Shown: piece after piece, positions 11,114 to 22,308 of the stretch | How the letters are laid out: the number at the start of each line of letters is the position of its first letter | Numbering within the stretch: the stretch's first letter is position 1 | Assembly: GCA_029204225.1 (NCBI GenBank) | Contig: CM055106.1 | Coordinates: 46,051,180 to 46,115,179 of the forward strand | DNA length: 64,000 nt | DNA from: Diphasiastrum complanatum | Lineage: Eukaryota; Streptophyta; Lycopodiopsida; Lycopodiales; Lycopodiaceae | Reading direction: 5' to 3' | Made by a program: the position numbers and the translations under genes | The notes under the pieces: model-generated | Told to the model about the DNA's origin: nothing | The model's database searches: none | The model's input: only the letters and a program-made list of their open reading frames with translations

Positions 11114-11118
11114 ACTCT
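11114..11118. repeat. Target-site duplication ACTCT, right copy
   Basis: The second copy of the 5-bp duplication flanking element B (first copy 5719-5723). Element A coding resumes immediately after it. Confidence 0.85.
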
Positions 11119-12105
11119 TTCCTTATCTCACTAGGATTTTCTCTTAGTGACTATGATCCTTCCATGTATCTAAAGTTTGTTGATAGTAATATTGTTAATG
11201 ACATTATTCTTTGTGGAAGTAGTATCAAGCTAGTTGATGAAACTAAGCTAGCACTTGGATGTGAATTTAAAATGCAAGATCTAGGAGAAATACATCCTAG
11301 GAGTTTACATCCTAGACCTAGAGATTGATTTCTATGAAGGTCAAGTTTTTATATTCCAATCTAGATATGCTCATTCTATGTTGAAAAAATTCCATATGGA
11401 AAATTCGAAGAGCATAAATACTCCAATAGAGCAAATTGTAAAAGATCCTAATAAAGGTGATGAAAGATCCTTCGAGGACATCACACTTTTTAGGAGTCTT
11501 GTAGGCTCCTTGATTTGGCTTTACCATTACTAGGCCCTATTTGAGTTTTTGTGTGCACAAATTGAGTCAATTTATGCAAGATCCCAAGATCCATCATTGG
11601 AAGATGGCCAAGACGATTCTAAGATATGTATCTTCATCTTGTGATTATGGTCTACTTAATAAAAGTGAAGATCTATCCATTGTTGGCTATTTGGATTCAG
11701 ATTTTGCAAGTGACAAGATGGATCGAAAGTCTATTAGTGCATACACTATATTTCTTGGAGGCAATCTAATATCTTGGCTTTTCAAAAATCAAGATACTAT
11801 ATCTCTCTCTTCATGTGAGGTCGAGTACGAAGCACTCACTACAACTACCAAAGAGGTGATTTGGATCAAGAGATTATTATTGGAGCTAAAGTGCATCAAG
11901 GAGGATGATCTACCAATGATAAGTGTGACAATATCTCGGCCCAAGCTCTTGCCAATAATCCCATATTTCATGCAAGAAGCAAGCATATAGAAGTGGCACA
12001 CCATTTTGTGAGAGAAAAGCTTATTGGAGGAGAAATCTATTTGGAGCATATCAACTCATCCTCTTGTATTGCCGATCTACTCACCAAGCCTTGAGCAAAA
12101 GTGCC
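11119..12105 (+). pseudogene. Element A RT C-terminal part and RNase H
   Basis: Continues from 5723. It reads SDYDPSMYLKFVDSN, then a gap where element B carries the YVDE motif; about 30 bp are missing here, so the catalytic motif is lost. CGSSIKLVDETKLALGCEF, SFCVHKLSQFMQDPKIH, DSDFASDKMDRKS, SWLFKNQDTISLSSCEVEYEA and HHFVREKL follow, ending in a stop after IADLLTKP near 12,092. Frameshifts lie near 11,310, 11,540 and 11,930. RNase H motifs are recognisable, but the gene is dead. Confidence 0.85.
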
Positions 12106-12173
12106 TTCATCAAGCATAGATCTAATCTTGGAGTTATATCAAGATCAATGCTTGAATCTTCATGGATAATTTT

Positions 12174-12183
12174 TTAGGAGGAG
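12174..12183 (+). other. Polypurine tract of element A
   Basis: TTAGGAGGAG lies directly before the LTR start TGTGAAG. It is the expected plus-strand DNA primer. Confidence 0.75.
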
Positions 12184-12906
12184 TGTGAAGAATTGAAAAA
12201 GATTATCTATGTTAGATATAGGGGTTTTATGTTTTTTCATGACAAGCATCTTGGTGTAGGAAGATGATAGGACCAAATTTGGCATAGATGGCAAATTATC
12301 CAATTCCACATGTAATGCCACTATTGAGCCAAAATAGAGTAGGAGGTAGAACTCGAGCTAAATGGATAGTAGACAAGTGTAATGCTTTGGTTTTATTAAG
12401 TTTTCTAGAGGTCCAATAAGATTTAGAGTTGGAACCATGAGTGGTCCAATATGATTTGAGATATGTTTATCAATGGTCCAATAGAATTTAGAGGCTAATG
12501 GATCAATGATTAGGTGGCAAAAGTGTGGTCCAATGATGTTTGAGCATTGTGGTAGCTCGTGGATCTATAGTCTCTTTGTACTACTCACTTTGATCTAATT
12601 GATTTTGAGATTGAGTGGATTTTGAGTGTTATTAGTTTTCTAGTTTTCTCTCTCTACTCGAGAGCTATCATTGATTTTCTCTCTCTATTTGAGGAGAGCA
12701 GCTTGTTTTTACTTAGATTATTTTTTGGACACTTGCCACGCGTGTGAGTGAGAGTTGGAAGTGAGTAAATGCATGTAGTAGTGTGTTTTTGCCATAGAAT
12801 CAAAGATAGATCTTGAATCTCAATGTAGTCTTGATCTTAGTGCATCCACACACCTTAGGAGATCCAAAGCACATGTAGTGGGCACTCCACACATGTGAAA
12901 TCAACA
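12184..12906 (+). repeat. Element A 3' LTR (723 bp)
   Basis: Begins TGTGAAGAATTG and ends CACATGTGAAATCAACA. It is homologous in inverted orientation to 10,384-11,113 and 5724-5822. It contains the two 'CTCGGGTAGAGAG'-like stretches seen in B in degraded form. The element's 5' LTR is absent, so LTR pairs cannot be used to date A. Confidence 0.88.
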
Positions 12907-13382
12907 ATTGCAAAGTCAAGCAATCTTTGTGAATTAGTATCATATATCTTATAAATTTTTCATTTCAACTACATACATCCTTTGAAATTTTGAGTTGTCT
13001 TGTCTACCAATAAGATGAAAGAAATTGACATTCTATGGCAAGTTGCAAGTTCCATTTTCATGCACATACACATCCAACTTTATGACTTTTGAGGCCTTTA
13101 CCATTACACTTTTGTATGGGGGAGGTGATCTTTCATGGTGGTGAGTGTCCCTTCAAAAGTTATGGTGAGCCCATTAGGGGGAGGCATAAGGTTTCAAAAA
13201 TTACCCAAACAAACATAAATGTATGTAGAAAATCATTTCCTTACATAAAGGATGAGCAAAAAGTTCACTTAATCTTACACCACAACTACAATTTGTGCTA
13301 TGAAAAAAAATTAGGCATCATTTTGTGTAGTAAATCGATTTTTGAAATCAAGCAAGAATTTTAGACAATCAAATTTCTTTGT

Positions 13383-13384
<2 letters not shown>
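12907..13384. other. No gene seen
   Basis: Short unannotated flank to the right of element A. A 91-codon frame at 13,089-13,364 has no recognisable motif and reads through low-complexity sequence. I do not call it a gene. Confidence 0.4.

Positions 13385-13454
<70 letters not shown>
13385..13454. repeat. Compound microsatellite (GT)n(AT)n
   Basis: About 38 bp of GT repeats (13,385-13,422) followed by about 30 bp of AT repeats (13,424-13,454). It is likely polymorphic in length. Confidence 0.95.
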
Positions 13455-15825
13455 TGAACATTAATCACTTATTTGGTAGGTAGAATTTAACAAGGGCACT
13501 TTTCCACCATGAAAGGATTTTCATTTCTATTCAAAAAGTTTGAGACAAATCCTTTAAAAATTGGCTTTTATTCAAAGAATCTACTTGTTATTTTTTTTCT
13601 CTTATATGTCCTCATTTGTGTAGCAAAAACTCTTGGCCTCATGTAAAGGATAAGAAAGTCCAAACAAACTCACCACTTAGTGGAGGACAAGAGTCCATTT
13701 GCTAAAACCTAGTATCTATTTATCTTCTTTAAATTATATATAATTATCTAGATCCTTGATCAATTGACATAATTGAAGGGATAAAGAGAATATGATATAA
13801 GGCTTCAAAATCAATTCTTCACTCCATTAGCACCACAATAAAGCAATCATAAAGGGTGTCACAACAACCTTGCTAAAAGATAATCAGATAGCTCAATATG
13901 GTTATGCTAAAGAGAGCCTACGCAAGCATTTAGCCTAGGAGTGCATGATGGAATCATTATATGTAGCCTTCCACAATCTAATGGTTACATTTGAGGTTAA
14001 GGGTAATTGTCAAGAGATTTTGACATGACATCTTTTGTAAAGGTGATGCTTGTCATAAAGCATCTGGTTGCCCTCCATGATCCAATGTTGACAATTGAGG
14101 TTAAGGCTTGCTTGTCATGCAATCTTTGACATGATGTTTTCAATAAACTTGATGGTTCCGATATGATGCTTGGTTATAAAATTTGTACTCAAAGCTCTTT
14201 CTTCCCATCTCCGAAATAGTTTTATTGAAGTATAAAAACAGCATATATTTTTTAATTTTTTTCATCTAGATTGTAAGTTTCTTAACTTAGTTCTACAACA
14301 TGTGTATAATGTGGACAAACACGAACTTACTTCAAAGTTGTGTCGTATTTGGCAACGATGGGTGGTGCAACATGGGGCAAGTCCTCCAATTGGTGGAGTT
14401 CCCAGGGTATGGTAGATGGTGAACCCATGAACCCCATGTCCAATCAAACTCATTTACTACATTATCCAAATTCAAATTGAGGCCACTTGCGCTTACCTTC
14501 ATTGAGTGGCCTTGTGCGAAAGTTGTGCTCCTAATAATGTGGGGTATAGGTGTGGGTGCTATGTCCTTGGTTTGAAATGTATCTCTCCCATGTGTTTTTA
14601 ACCAACCTTGGAATTATAATAATCAGTTCATGCGCACATTTTTTCAATTGTCTCAAGAAGTTGTTTTTTTTAACAAATTTGTGCTTGTTAATTGTTGATG
14701 TTCACAAAATGTGAAAAAAAAATTTGAGTCAGGGTGGAGCGTGGACATTGTGCGAGTAAAGAAAATGCGAGTTTAGTGTGCTTATTTGACCTAAGAAAGG
14801 TGATCATGACAATCATCACTCAAACTGTAAAGACTACTATCTACCTGGCTAAATTGTATCCACAATTATTGAAAAACATTTGATTAATTGGATTGAAAAA
14901 GGTAATACCAGAAGCTTTGCTCAAACTAGTATTGGGCCAACTTATTCTAATATTGACCATACTGATGCCTTGTTGATTTGATGCATCAATGGCCATCTTC
15001 TAGATACTTGCATATTAATTTTGAGTCTCAATATAATCAATGTATGTTATCAACAAGTTCAAATAATACTCCAAAAATGCAAACACAAAGCAAAGACATT
15101 TCAAATTAAAAGGCTGAATTATATTTTGATAACCTTGGTGAAGAAGTTGATAGAAAGGAAAATAAAAAAATTTATTAGAATTTTGTACTCAATACCAAAT
15201 GTCAAAGGCTTACTAAAAACATCAACAAGCATCTCTGTGACAGGCAAATAGTGGGACCATAAGTCACTACCATTTATAAACAATGACATGTCAATGCTAT
15301 TGCAATGTCTGATAGGAGGCTTGCTTGTCATTCCCACTTTGGACAAATTATAGACATCAAGAAAGTTGTGCTGCGACACAACAATTAAGTGTAATTAGTG
15401 ATTGAGAATTGTTCAAAAAAAAAAAACTGGACTTGCAAACGATTCTATAAGTACATGGCATGTCAAATCTAATGCTAAAACAAATCAAAATGCAATAAAA
15501 AATAAAACAAGTACCTCAAATAAAACCCTTGCTAGGATGTAACACATTAGTGGATACCAAAGTGCGTTTCCCTTTTTTTTTTTCTCTCTCGCCTGAATTT
15601 TTTCTATTTGTTGCAACTCTTCTTCAGTAAATTTTTTTAAAATATTCTATATTCCACTCCTCTACTCGCCTAACACTATATAGTTAATCATTGAGGTCTA
15701 TCTTGATTGTGCCCCCACGGCGAACTCTAGGTCTAAGTTTAAAATTGCAAAATACATTTGCCTAAGTTTAAAAAGTATGATACTTATCATAATCTACATT
15801 GTTTTATTTGTTAAAAACACATGCA
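13455..15825. other. Unannotated AT-rich stretch
   Basis: I see no coding frame with a recognisable motif, no LTR ends and no RNA gene. Sequence near 13,950-14,140 carries a degraded short duplication (CCATGATCCAATGTTGACA / CTTCCACAATCTAATGGTTACA, each followed by 'TTTGAGGTTAAGG'-like sequence). It is probably old repeat-derived DNA. Confidence 0.5.
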
Positions 15826-16485
15826 TTATAGTAGCATCTTATGAGATTGCTTATCGATCATGGATGCGAGTATATGCATTGCCCCCTCCTTTGTTGGGTG
15901 GATGAACAAAGCTCTTACCAACACATGCTTGCTAATGTCCTCTAAAAAAAATTCATGGATGGCCTCCATCCAACCCTGTAGTATGTGCTTTCTGTCCCAA
16001 TATGCAACCACACATATCTGCCTAGACTGGACCATCCTTCATCTTCTCATCGAATTCTATACTCGTTCGTTCCCATGTCTCATCTCATAGCGACTTCACA
16101 TAGTCCTTAACTAAAATCGCCCCTCCTTCAGTGGTACAAAGTGAAAGTATAAAATCTAAGACATGCTTTAATTTCAAATGTTGGTCTCCCACATTCTTAA
16201 TCATAGAATTTGATGCAATTCTACATAAAGGAATGAGGGGTGGTGGTGTGGATCTTATCAATCTTAAATTACTCATGGTAACTAACATCGTATCCACATG
16301 GAATGAAATAAGCACAATTTCATATTCTTCATGTGTTCATTCAAATATGAGTTTATGGGTCTAGCTAGGCTTTTTTGGTTATTAAGACAACTACAAACTT
16401 CAAAATAGCACCTTCCATCAAAAAAATACTCTCCAATGGATTTGCAATCTAAATGAACAGATGTGCCTAATCTGTGATTCTTCAA
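15826..16485 (-). pseudogene. Possible decayed coding sequence of unknown type
   Basis: Three minus-strand frames lie end to end (16,485-16,282; 16,315-16,085; 16,035-15,826) with plausible protein composition. Examples are VVAYWDRKHILQGWMEAIHEF, SKHVLVRALFIHP and LKHVLDFILSLCTTEGGA. The overlaps suggest one old frame broken by small indels, with an in-frame TAG near 16,035. I do not recognise the family. It could be an old host pseudogene, a transposase-like gene, or chance. Confidence 0.3.
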
Positions 16486-17109
16486 CTTGAATCATAAAGT
16501 GTTACTTAGTGGCAGAAAAATATGTACTGCAATGTGAAAAAAAATTCTTGTTCTAGATTGAGATTAAAATTAGCCATCCATTGCCAAAGAGACTGATCAA
16601 CGTCTGGATATGGGTACAAACATGTATCTATTTTCACCTCTACCAGTTTGGCTTATGTGTCAAATGACGATACATAAAATTCCAAGTTAAATAATCTACT
16701 GTGTATTGCTTTCTCAATAGTTTGGACAATCGCCTCTACATTCATATGGCCATGTAAAAAATGATTTAAATGATTTTCAACTGGAAATAGCTTGTACAAA
16801 AATTTATAATCCTCAATCTAGGCTATCATGCTAAGACATGTTTTTAGTTATAAAGCATAGTCGTTCTTAATTCAGTGATTACAACCTCAACTCAATAATA
16901 CCATTCATTTTCTCTTGCCAAAAGAATTATACCATTTTGGTAAAATTGTAATTTTTGATAAAGCAATTATTGTAAGGTTAAAGCCAGGTCAAATTTTGTG
17001 TATTCATGTCTTTAAAAAAAATTATACTGCCAACGATCAAACTTGTGTGTTTCTATGACCACCAATTTTTTAATCTGAATGCAACTCTTCAAAAATATCT
17101 TACAGATTT
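16486..17109. other. No gene seen
   Basis: AT-rich sequence with no motif, LTR or frame that I can support. Confidence 0.4.
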
Positions 17110-17645
17110 TCCATCCTATTGATCAATCTGTCAGCTCATTCGGTTGGCAAAAAAAAATTGCAATGTATGTTGTAAAAAAAAATACAATCTTATATTGCAA
17201 AAAGAAATTTGCCAACCAGTGAGTTGGCAAAAAAAATTTGTTTGATTTTCTTGCAATTTTTTGTTTGCCAGCCCACTAGCCGACCAGCGGCCTCTGGCAA
17301 CAAAAATCACGCCATTAGGGCCGATCAGCCCGTCGATCTACTTGGCCACTAACTGTCTAATTTTCTTGGAAATTTTTTTGCTAGCCCGCTAACTGGCCAA
17401 CGGGTTGGCAAAACAAATCAGCCCTGATCATCGACGGTCATCGGATTGATTGATCTGCCAGCCCATTGGCCCCAGCCAGCGGGCTGACAAAAACAAATTG
17501 TTTGTTTCTTTTATAAATTTTTTTTGCCAGCTTGTTGGCTGGCAAAAAAAATTAGTTTTCTTGCAAACTTTTTTTGCCATCCCGCTGACTAATAGAAAAA
17601 ATCAACCCATTAGGGCTAATCGTCGAAGATCAACCCTAACGGGCT
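17110..17645. repeat. Array of palindromic GCCAGC...GCTGGC / TTGGCAAAAA units
   Basis: About seven imperfect units, near 17,151, 17,210, 17,263, 17,380, 17,457, 17,524 and 17,573. Each carries a small palindrome of the type TTTGCCAGCCCGCTGGC with flanking A-runs, separated by 60-110 bp. The units could form hairpins. GC-rich spacers repeat 'CGATCAGCCC' / 'TTAGGGCTGATC'. The whole block differs in base composition from its surroundings. Confidence 0.6.
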
Positions 17646-17659
17646 GATCGATCTATCTG

Positions 17660-17820
17660 AAATCGATAATGAGCTTGACCTCTTTGATGTTGTGAAAGTT
17701 ACATTGATTTTTCATGTAAGTAGACTCAAATGCTGCTTTGATGATATGGACAATGTTATGCACGGGTTTGTTGAGTTGCAAGAGGAAGATTACGATGATC
17801 ATGAATAAAAATTAAAAAAT
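17660..17820 (+). pseudogene. Possible gypsy integrase C-terminal fragment
   Basis: The plus frame reads NELDLFDVVKVTLIFHVSRLKCCFDDMDN followed by an acidic tail. The core IFHVSRLK resembles the conserved FHVSxLK motif downstream of the GPY/F module in Ty3/gypsy integrases, as in element E at about 52,360. The fragment is short and stands alone. Confidence 0.35.
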
Positions 17821-18059
17821 TTATCTGATTTTTAAATACGTGGTAGCATAGAAAGGATATCTCTAGAAGACATGACTTAGGAATCATCGAGTTTTTTTCT
17901 CTACAAGCTGCATTCAAATATCTGCTAGAATGAAGTAGGCAAAATTCAGATTTAGCTAATCCATTTGGCTAGCTCAATTCGTTGATAGGAAACTACAAAA
18001 AACAGTAGATATCTAACCGTTTACGACGGTTGATATTCAAGTAGACATTCTATTTCTAG

Positions 18060-18440
18060 GGTCAAATAAATTTTGTTCGCAAATTATTCGCGACAATCCA
18101 TCTCTTCGTCTCAGCTTTGTGTTTCGCGAATTGTTCGCGACACTTGTCTCTTCATGACATTTTCGTCTTTCGCGAATCGTTTGTGACAGATGACAACTTT
18201 GAGCTTAAAGAAGAAATCTAGAATATTTTGTGAACTGTTCACGACAGTTTCACGACAGGTGAGCTTGGAAAATAGTCCAAAAGATTTTGCGAATTGTTCA
18301 CGACAATTTTGCAACATCTGAGGTTTGAACAAGAAATAGTATATTTCGCGACAGATTTTATTTGCGAATCTTTCGAACTTCAACAAGAAAGCCACAAGCT
18401 TCTACAAGAAACTGTTTTGCGAATCTTTTGAGTTGACTGC
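18060..18440. repeat. Degenerate tandem repeat of TTCGCGAAT...TTCGCGACAG
   Basis: Units near 18,075, 18,123, 18,170, 18,226, 18,287, 18,346 and 18,415 share variants of GCGAATTGTTCGCGACAG, spaced about 50-60 bp apart. A lone copy is at about 173. Related TTCGCAAC words occur in the element G leader at about 61,170-61,200. The block may be part of an LTR. CpG-containing forms (TTCGCGA) alternate with TpG/CpA forms (TTTGTGA, TTCACGA), as expected from CpG decay. Confidence 0.6.
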
Positions 18441-19788
18441 AAGACAAATTTTGCAAGTCCTTCGAGGCTGATCACGAATAAAAATGTTTCGAGATTGCGT
18501 TCATTTCTTTCTCATCCTTTGTCAAGTAAACTGCGCGCTTTGTTAGTAGCATCAAGATCTGTTTGATCAGTTGTTCTACAGTTTGAAGTCATAGAACGTA
18601 TCTTCCTTAAAGATTACATCCCTTAAAACAAATGTTACATTGGTGAATAGATCATAAACTTTATAAGATTTATCTCATTACCCAATTATCCAACTATCAT
18701 TCAACTATCAAATTGTCAAATCACAAAAGCACTAACTCACAAATACACTAACATCAAACAATAACATCCAAATACATTAACATCCAAATTGGCTCCTTCT
18801 TATAGAAAAATCCAATGCATCCTCTTCACAATGCCATCTTGCCATTCTTCATGCCCTTCAAGCCCTCTTTGTCATTTGTCCTCAACCCATTTGATAGTAC
18901 ACCTAGTGGCCTCCATAAGAGAGTGGGGGAGTGGTGCATTCAAAGCTCTCTTCCAAAACTAGCCAAGATACCATTTTTCAAAGGCTAGGGAGGCCATTCA
19001 AATTTCCCCTTTTGTACACCCTAGAAGCCCAAAATGTCACTGGCTAGTGGGTGTACCTCCCAATTTTTATAGCCTCCAAGGTGTTTTGGCATTTATTATC
19101 CAAATTTTGGGTGAGGCCCTTTTTCAACCCCTAGTTTTAGTAGGCGGCCTTCATTTTTTCTTTGGGTACCTTTCTTTGTTTTTTCAAGGGTTGTGCGCCT
19201 ACTATTCATTTGTCTGGGTTTTTGGCCTGTTGGGTAACCACTTGGCCCACACATTTCGTTAATTGTCTATAAATCGCCCAAACTTTGTCGTTAGGGTTTC
19301 TGTGACTCCTTGACACTGAATCCATATTTTCCGGTCCCATTTTTATCCGAAACTTTTCTTTCTCGGTTTTTTCTTCTGTGGTTGACTTTTTTGGCATTCA
19401 TGAATAGGGCTCCCACGACAACACGGTTTCTCTAAAAAATACACGTGATCACATATTGGTAAAAATGGACTCAGTACATGGTGGGATTTTAGCACGTCAT
19501 ACCGGCTATTTTTTTACAACTGGCCATTTTTTTGAAAAGCCGTAAAATATTTACCGGCCATTTCTAAGGCCGCAAACTTTCCTCTAGCCTCATTTAGGAC
19601 GGGCTGGGACCCAATTCTAGGTGGACTGGCACTCTTGGCTCGATCTTACAAAACTTGACCACAAAATATTTTTGACGATTTTTTCGAGAGTCAGTTTCTT
19701 ACTTTTAAACTGTGTCTAACCACTTTAGGGTGGGCTGGGACCCAGTTCTAAGGCAAATTTGTGCCGATTTTTCTCTAATAACTGGGTT
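18441..19788. other. LTR-like flank without genes
   Basis: No supported coding frame. A TATA box (TATAAAT, 19,268-19,274) followed by TTAGGGTTTCTGTG suggests an LTR or promoter. A ~130-bp spaced duplication shares GGGCTGGGACCCA (at about 19,600 and 19,730). A short foldback around 19,500-19,570 joins CCGGCTATTT and AAATATTTACCGG. It likely belongs to the element whose integrase follows on the minus strand. Confidence 0.35.
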
Positions 19789-20610
19789 TTACATGCCGGT
19801 TTTTTCAATTATAGCAAACTTAAACTTCAATATTAGCCCGATTTTTCGTTTGGAAATATCGCCTAACACCATGATTGTTTGCTCTAATATTTTGTCGAAC
19901 TTGCTTCTTTTCTCTTTTGAAATGTGCTTGTATGCTGCACATCCGAATACATGCACGTAAGATAAATCTGGCTTTGTACATGTCCACATTTCATACGGTG
20001 TCTTGTTTTCGAAGGCTGTCATTGTTGATCGGTTCTGCAGGTGTACTTCTGCAGCTATTGCCTCAACCCAAAATTGACTTTGCAATCGAGCCTGTGCCAT
20101 CATGCATCTAGCTCCTTCGACTAGCATCATGTTTCTCCTTTCTGTGACACCATTATATTTGGGGGTGTATGCAGGAGTTAATTGATGTTCTATCCCCTGT
20201 TCTTGATAGAATTCAGAAATTTCTGTGCTCTTGTACTCACCTCCATTGTCAGATATGATGATCTGAATCTTCTTTGAGGTGTGTCGCTCTTCAAATGCCA
20301 CGAAGTTCTTGAAAGAGTCAAACACTTTAGATTTTTTCTTCAAGTAGTAGATCATTGTCATTCGGCTATAATCATTAATGAACGTTAGGAAATACCTCGA
20401 TTCTGAGAGCGAATCCACTTTTATCAGTCCACAAACATTTGAGTGGACGAGCTCAAGAACTTCTTTGGCTCTTCTTCCCTCATGTGTAAATGGATTCTGA
20501 TGTTGTTTGCCTTTCTGACAGGCTTCGCAGAACTCAGTATCGGGTTTGGATATCTTCAAACCTGTGACTATGTCTTTCTTGCACATGTCGTATTGCACGT
20601 GCAATGACAT
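19789..20610 (-). pseudogene. Copia element C integrase fragment
   Basis: The frame gives CEACQKGKQHQNPF (zinc domain, second half), FLTFINDYSRMTMIYYL with the first Asp, IISDNGGEYKS with the second, and PKYNGVTERRN with the Glu. FWVEAIAAEVHLQNR and HVFGCAAYKHI follow. The catalytic D-D-E set is intact. The first half of the pre-integrase domain is cut near 20,610, where an unrelated plus-strand gypsy gag begins. The expected RT downstream (below 19,789) is missing, with the frame running into unrelated sequence. It is a truncated fragment of a family distinct from A/B. Confidence 0.85.
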
Positions 20611-21910
20611 GTGCTCTAAGCATGAACAAGTGGAGATCGAGCTGAGGGCTATGTCCCAATTACGACAGGCACTTTTCAACTCGATGTTTACCCTGAAATT
20701 TTTTACCGGGGAGAAAAAGGACAGACACCAGGATGTGATCTTGGCTTGGCTTGATAGATGGTCATCACATTTTTCCATGCACGATCTGTGAGATAGCTCC
20801 CAGATTTATGTTTTTATGTGGTAAAGCGTACTCATGACAGCAGGATCTTAAGGAGCGTGCTACAATCCCAACCACATGGGATGATTTCTAGGTAGTCTTT
20901 AAGGCTACCTTTATGCATGTCCTCAACGATTTTGAGTATTATCGTCGATTTGCTACATTGCAAGTGGGGACGAATCCTTTGGACGTCTATTTGCAAGACT
21001 TCCAAGAAGCTACTTCGCGGTTTGTTGACCGCATTGACAGAGTTCTCCTTGAGATGCATTTTATTTTGGGCTTGCCCAAAGAGTATCAATTGGAGGTCCA
21101 CCACAATCAGCCGCAATTCCTTGAGGATGTCGTGCATTTCTTGCTTTTTGACGATACACACACAGTAACTCGCAAAGAACAACAGAAGCCTGAATCCAAG
21201 GACAAGCCCTCTTTGGGCCCTTCCTTAAAAAAGGGCAAAGAGAGAGTTGTTGACGAATCTTCCCCTTCAGAAAAGAAAAAGAAGCGGCCTCGGTTGGAGA
21301 GAGCTGACTTTGACAAGGCCAAAAGTGACGAGTTGTGTTTTTCTGTATGGAGAAGGGGCACCTTTCAAAGGATTGTTCAAAGAAACGGAAGAAGGGTGGC
21401 CACTCTTTCAAGGCTCCAAGTAATTCTTCTATTTCTTGTATTGATGTATACTTTAAGAATGAAATTGTATGTAGTAATTGTTGTTTTGATACTGCGATGT
21501 TTCGACCTCATGACCTCATTTGTATGAGTGGGTTCACAGGCAGCCACCCCGTGAGTATTCTTTTTGACGACGGTTCTACTCACAATTTTATTAATGCTAA
21601 GTTGGTGCAGAAGCTGCAGCTGGCAACCGCACCAAGTGACCACAAATATGTGGTTAGAATGGCAGCTGATGGAGAGCAGCAAGTCTGGGACCAATATATC
21701 CTCCACGTGTCGTTGAAGATTCAGAACTATGTAGATAGTTTGTCTTTCCATATTAAGAATCTTGATAAGGTAGATTTAATCCTAGGCAAGGAATGGTTTT
21801 ATGCTAGGAATGAGTCATTAAAGAAAGATTATGTTTCACATAGTATATCTTGCTGGAGAATGCTAGAGCAATTTTCCTCGGTGCGTGCACTACTGGTTAA
21901 CAGTAGGTGA
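20610..21910 (+). pseudogene. Ty3/gypsy element K gag and protease
   Basis: The gag N-terminus (20,620-20,790) has a short coiled coil (HEQVEIELRAM) and LKFFTGEKKDRHQDV, then stops and a deletion. From 20,913 it reads YRRFATLQVGTNPLDVYLQDF and ILGLPKEYQLEV, then a long basic linker. A frameshift near 21,330 leads to the CCHC knuckle CFFCMEKGHLSKDC and a retropepsin-like segment, ILFDDGSTHNFINAKLVQKL, up to VDLILGKEWF. Element E has LLDTGSTHKFIN at this place; here the catalytic D-T-G reads D-D-G. The copy ends near 21,900 without RT. Confidence 0.8.
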
Positions 21911-22066
21911 ACACAATAATAGAGTTAAGTTTAGAGCTATGTGCACGGTGATAGCGAAAGCAAGAGCAAACTATTAGACAAAGCAATCATCAGACAAAGA
22001 GCGAAAAGCATTGCAAATACTGACAGAACCTGAATGTAGAACTATAAAAAAAATTTCAACTACAAA

Positions 22067-22300
22067 AGTTTGAAATGACCTTGGTGCCCTTTTTTATCCA
22101 ACACACTCCATATTTCTTGTTTTATATGCAAAATCAAAGCTTTGTAGTTTTGAACAAAATACTTTTTCAATAGATGTGTGTTGAATTGCAAATTTTTTAA
22201 TTGCAAAAGTTTGAAATAATCTTGCCGCTCCTTTTGATCCAACACACTCCATATTCTCTGAATTGCAAAAATTTAGACTCACGTTGGCGCTCATTTGATC
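22067..22300. repeat. Two-copy tandem repeat, period about 140 bp
   Basis: AAGTTTGAAATGACCTTGG (about 22,067) and AAGTTTGAAATAATCTTGC (about 22,207) are each followed by CCAACACACTCCATATT. The first unit is longer. The repeat lies between the K and D retroelement fragments and codes for nothing recognisable. Confidence 0.7.
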
Positions 22301-22308
22301 ATACTGAC

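Noticed and set aside
20546-20610. N-terminal part of the plus-strand frame before gag K
   Set aside because: It is the antisense of element C's integrase. Only the part after about 20,610 is gag K.
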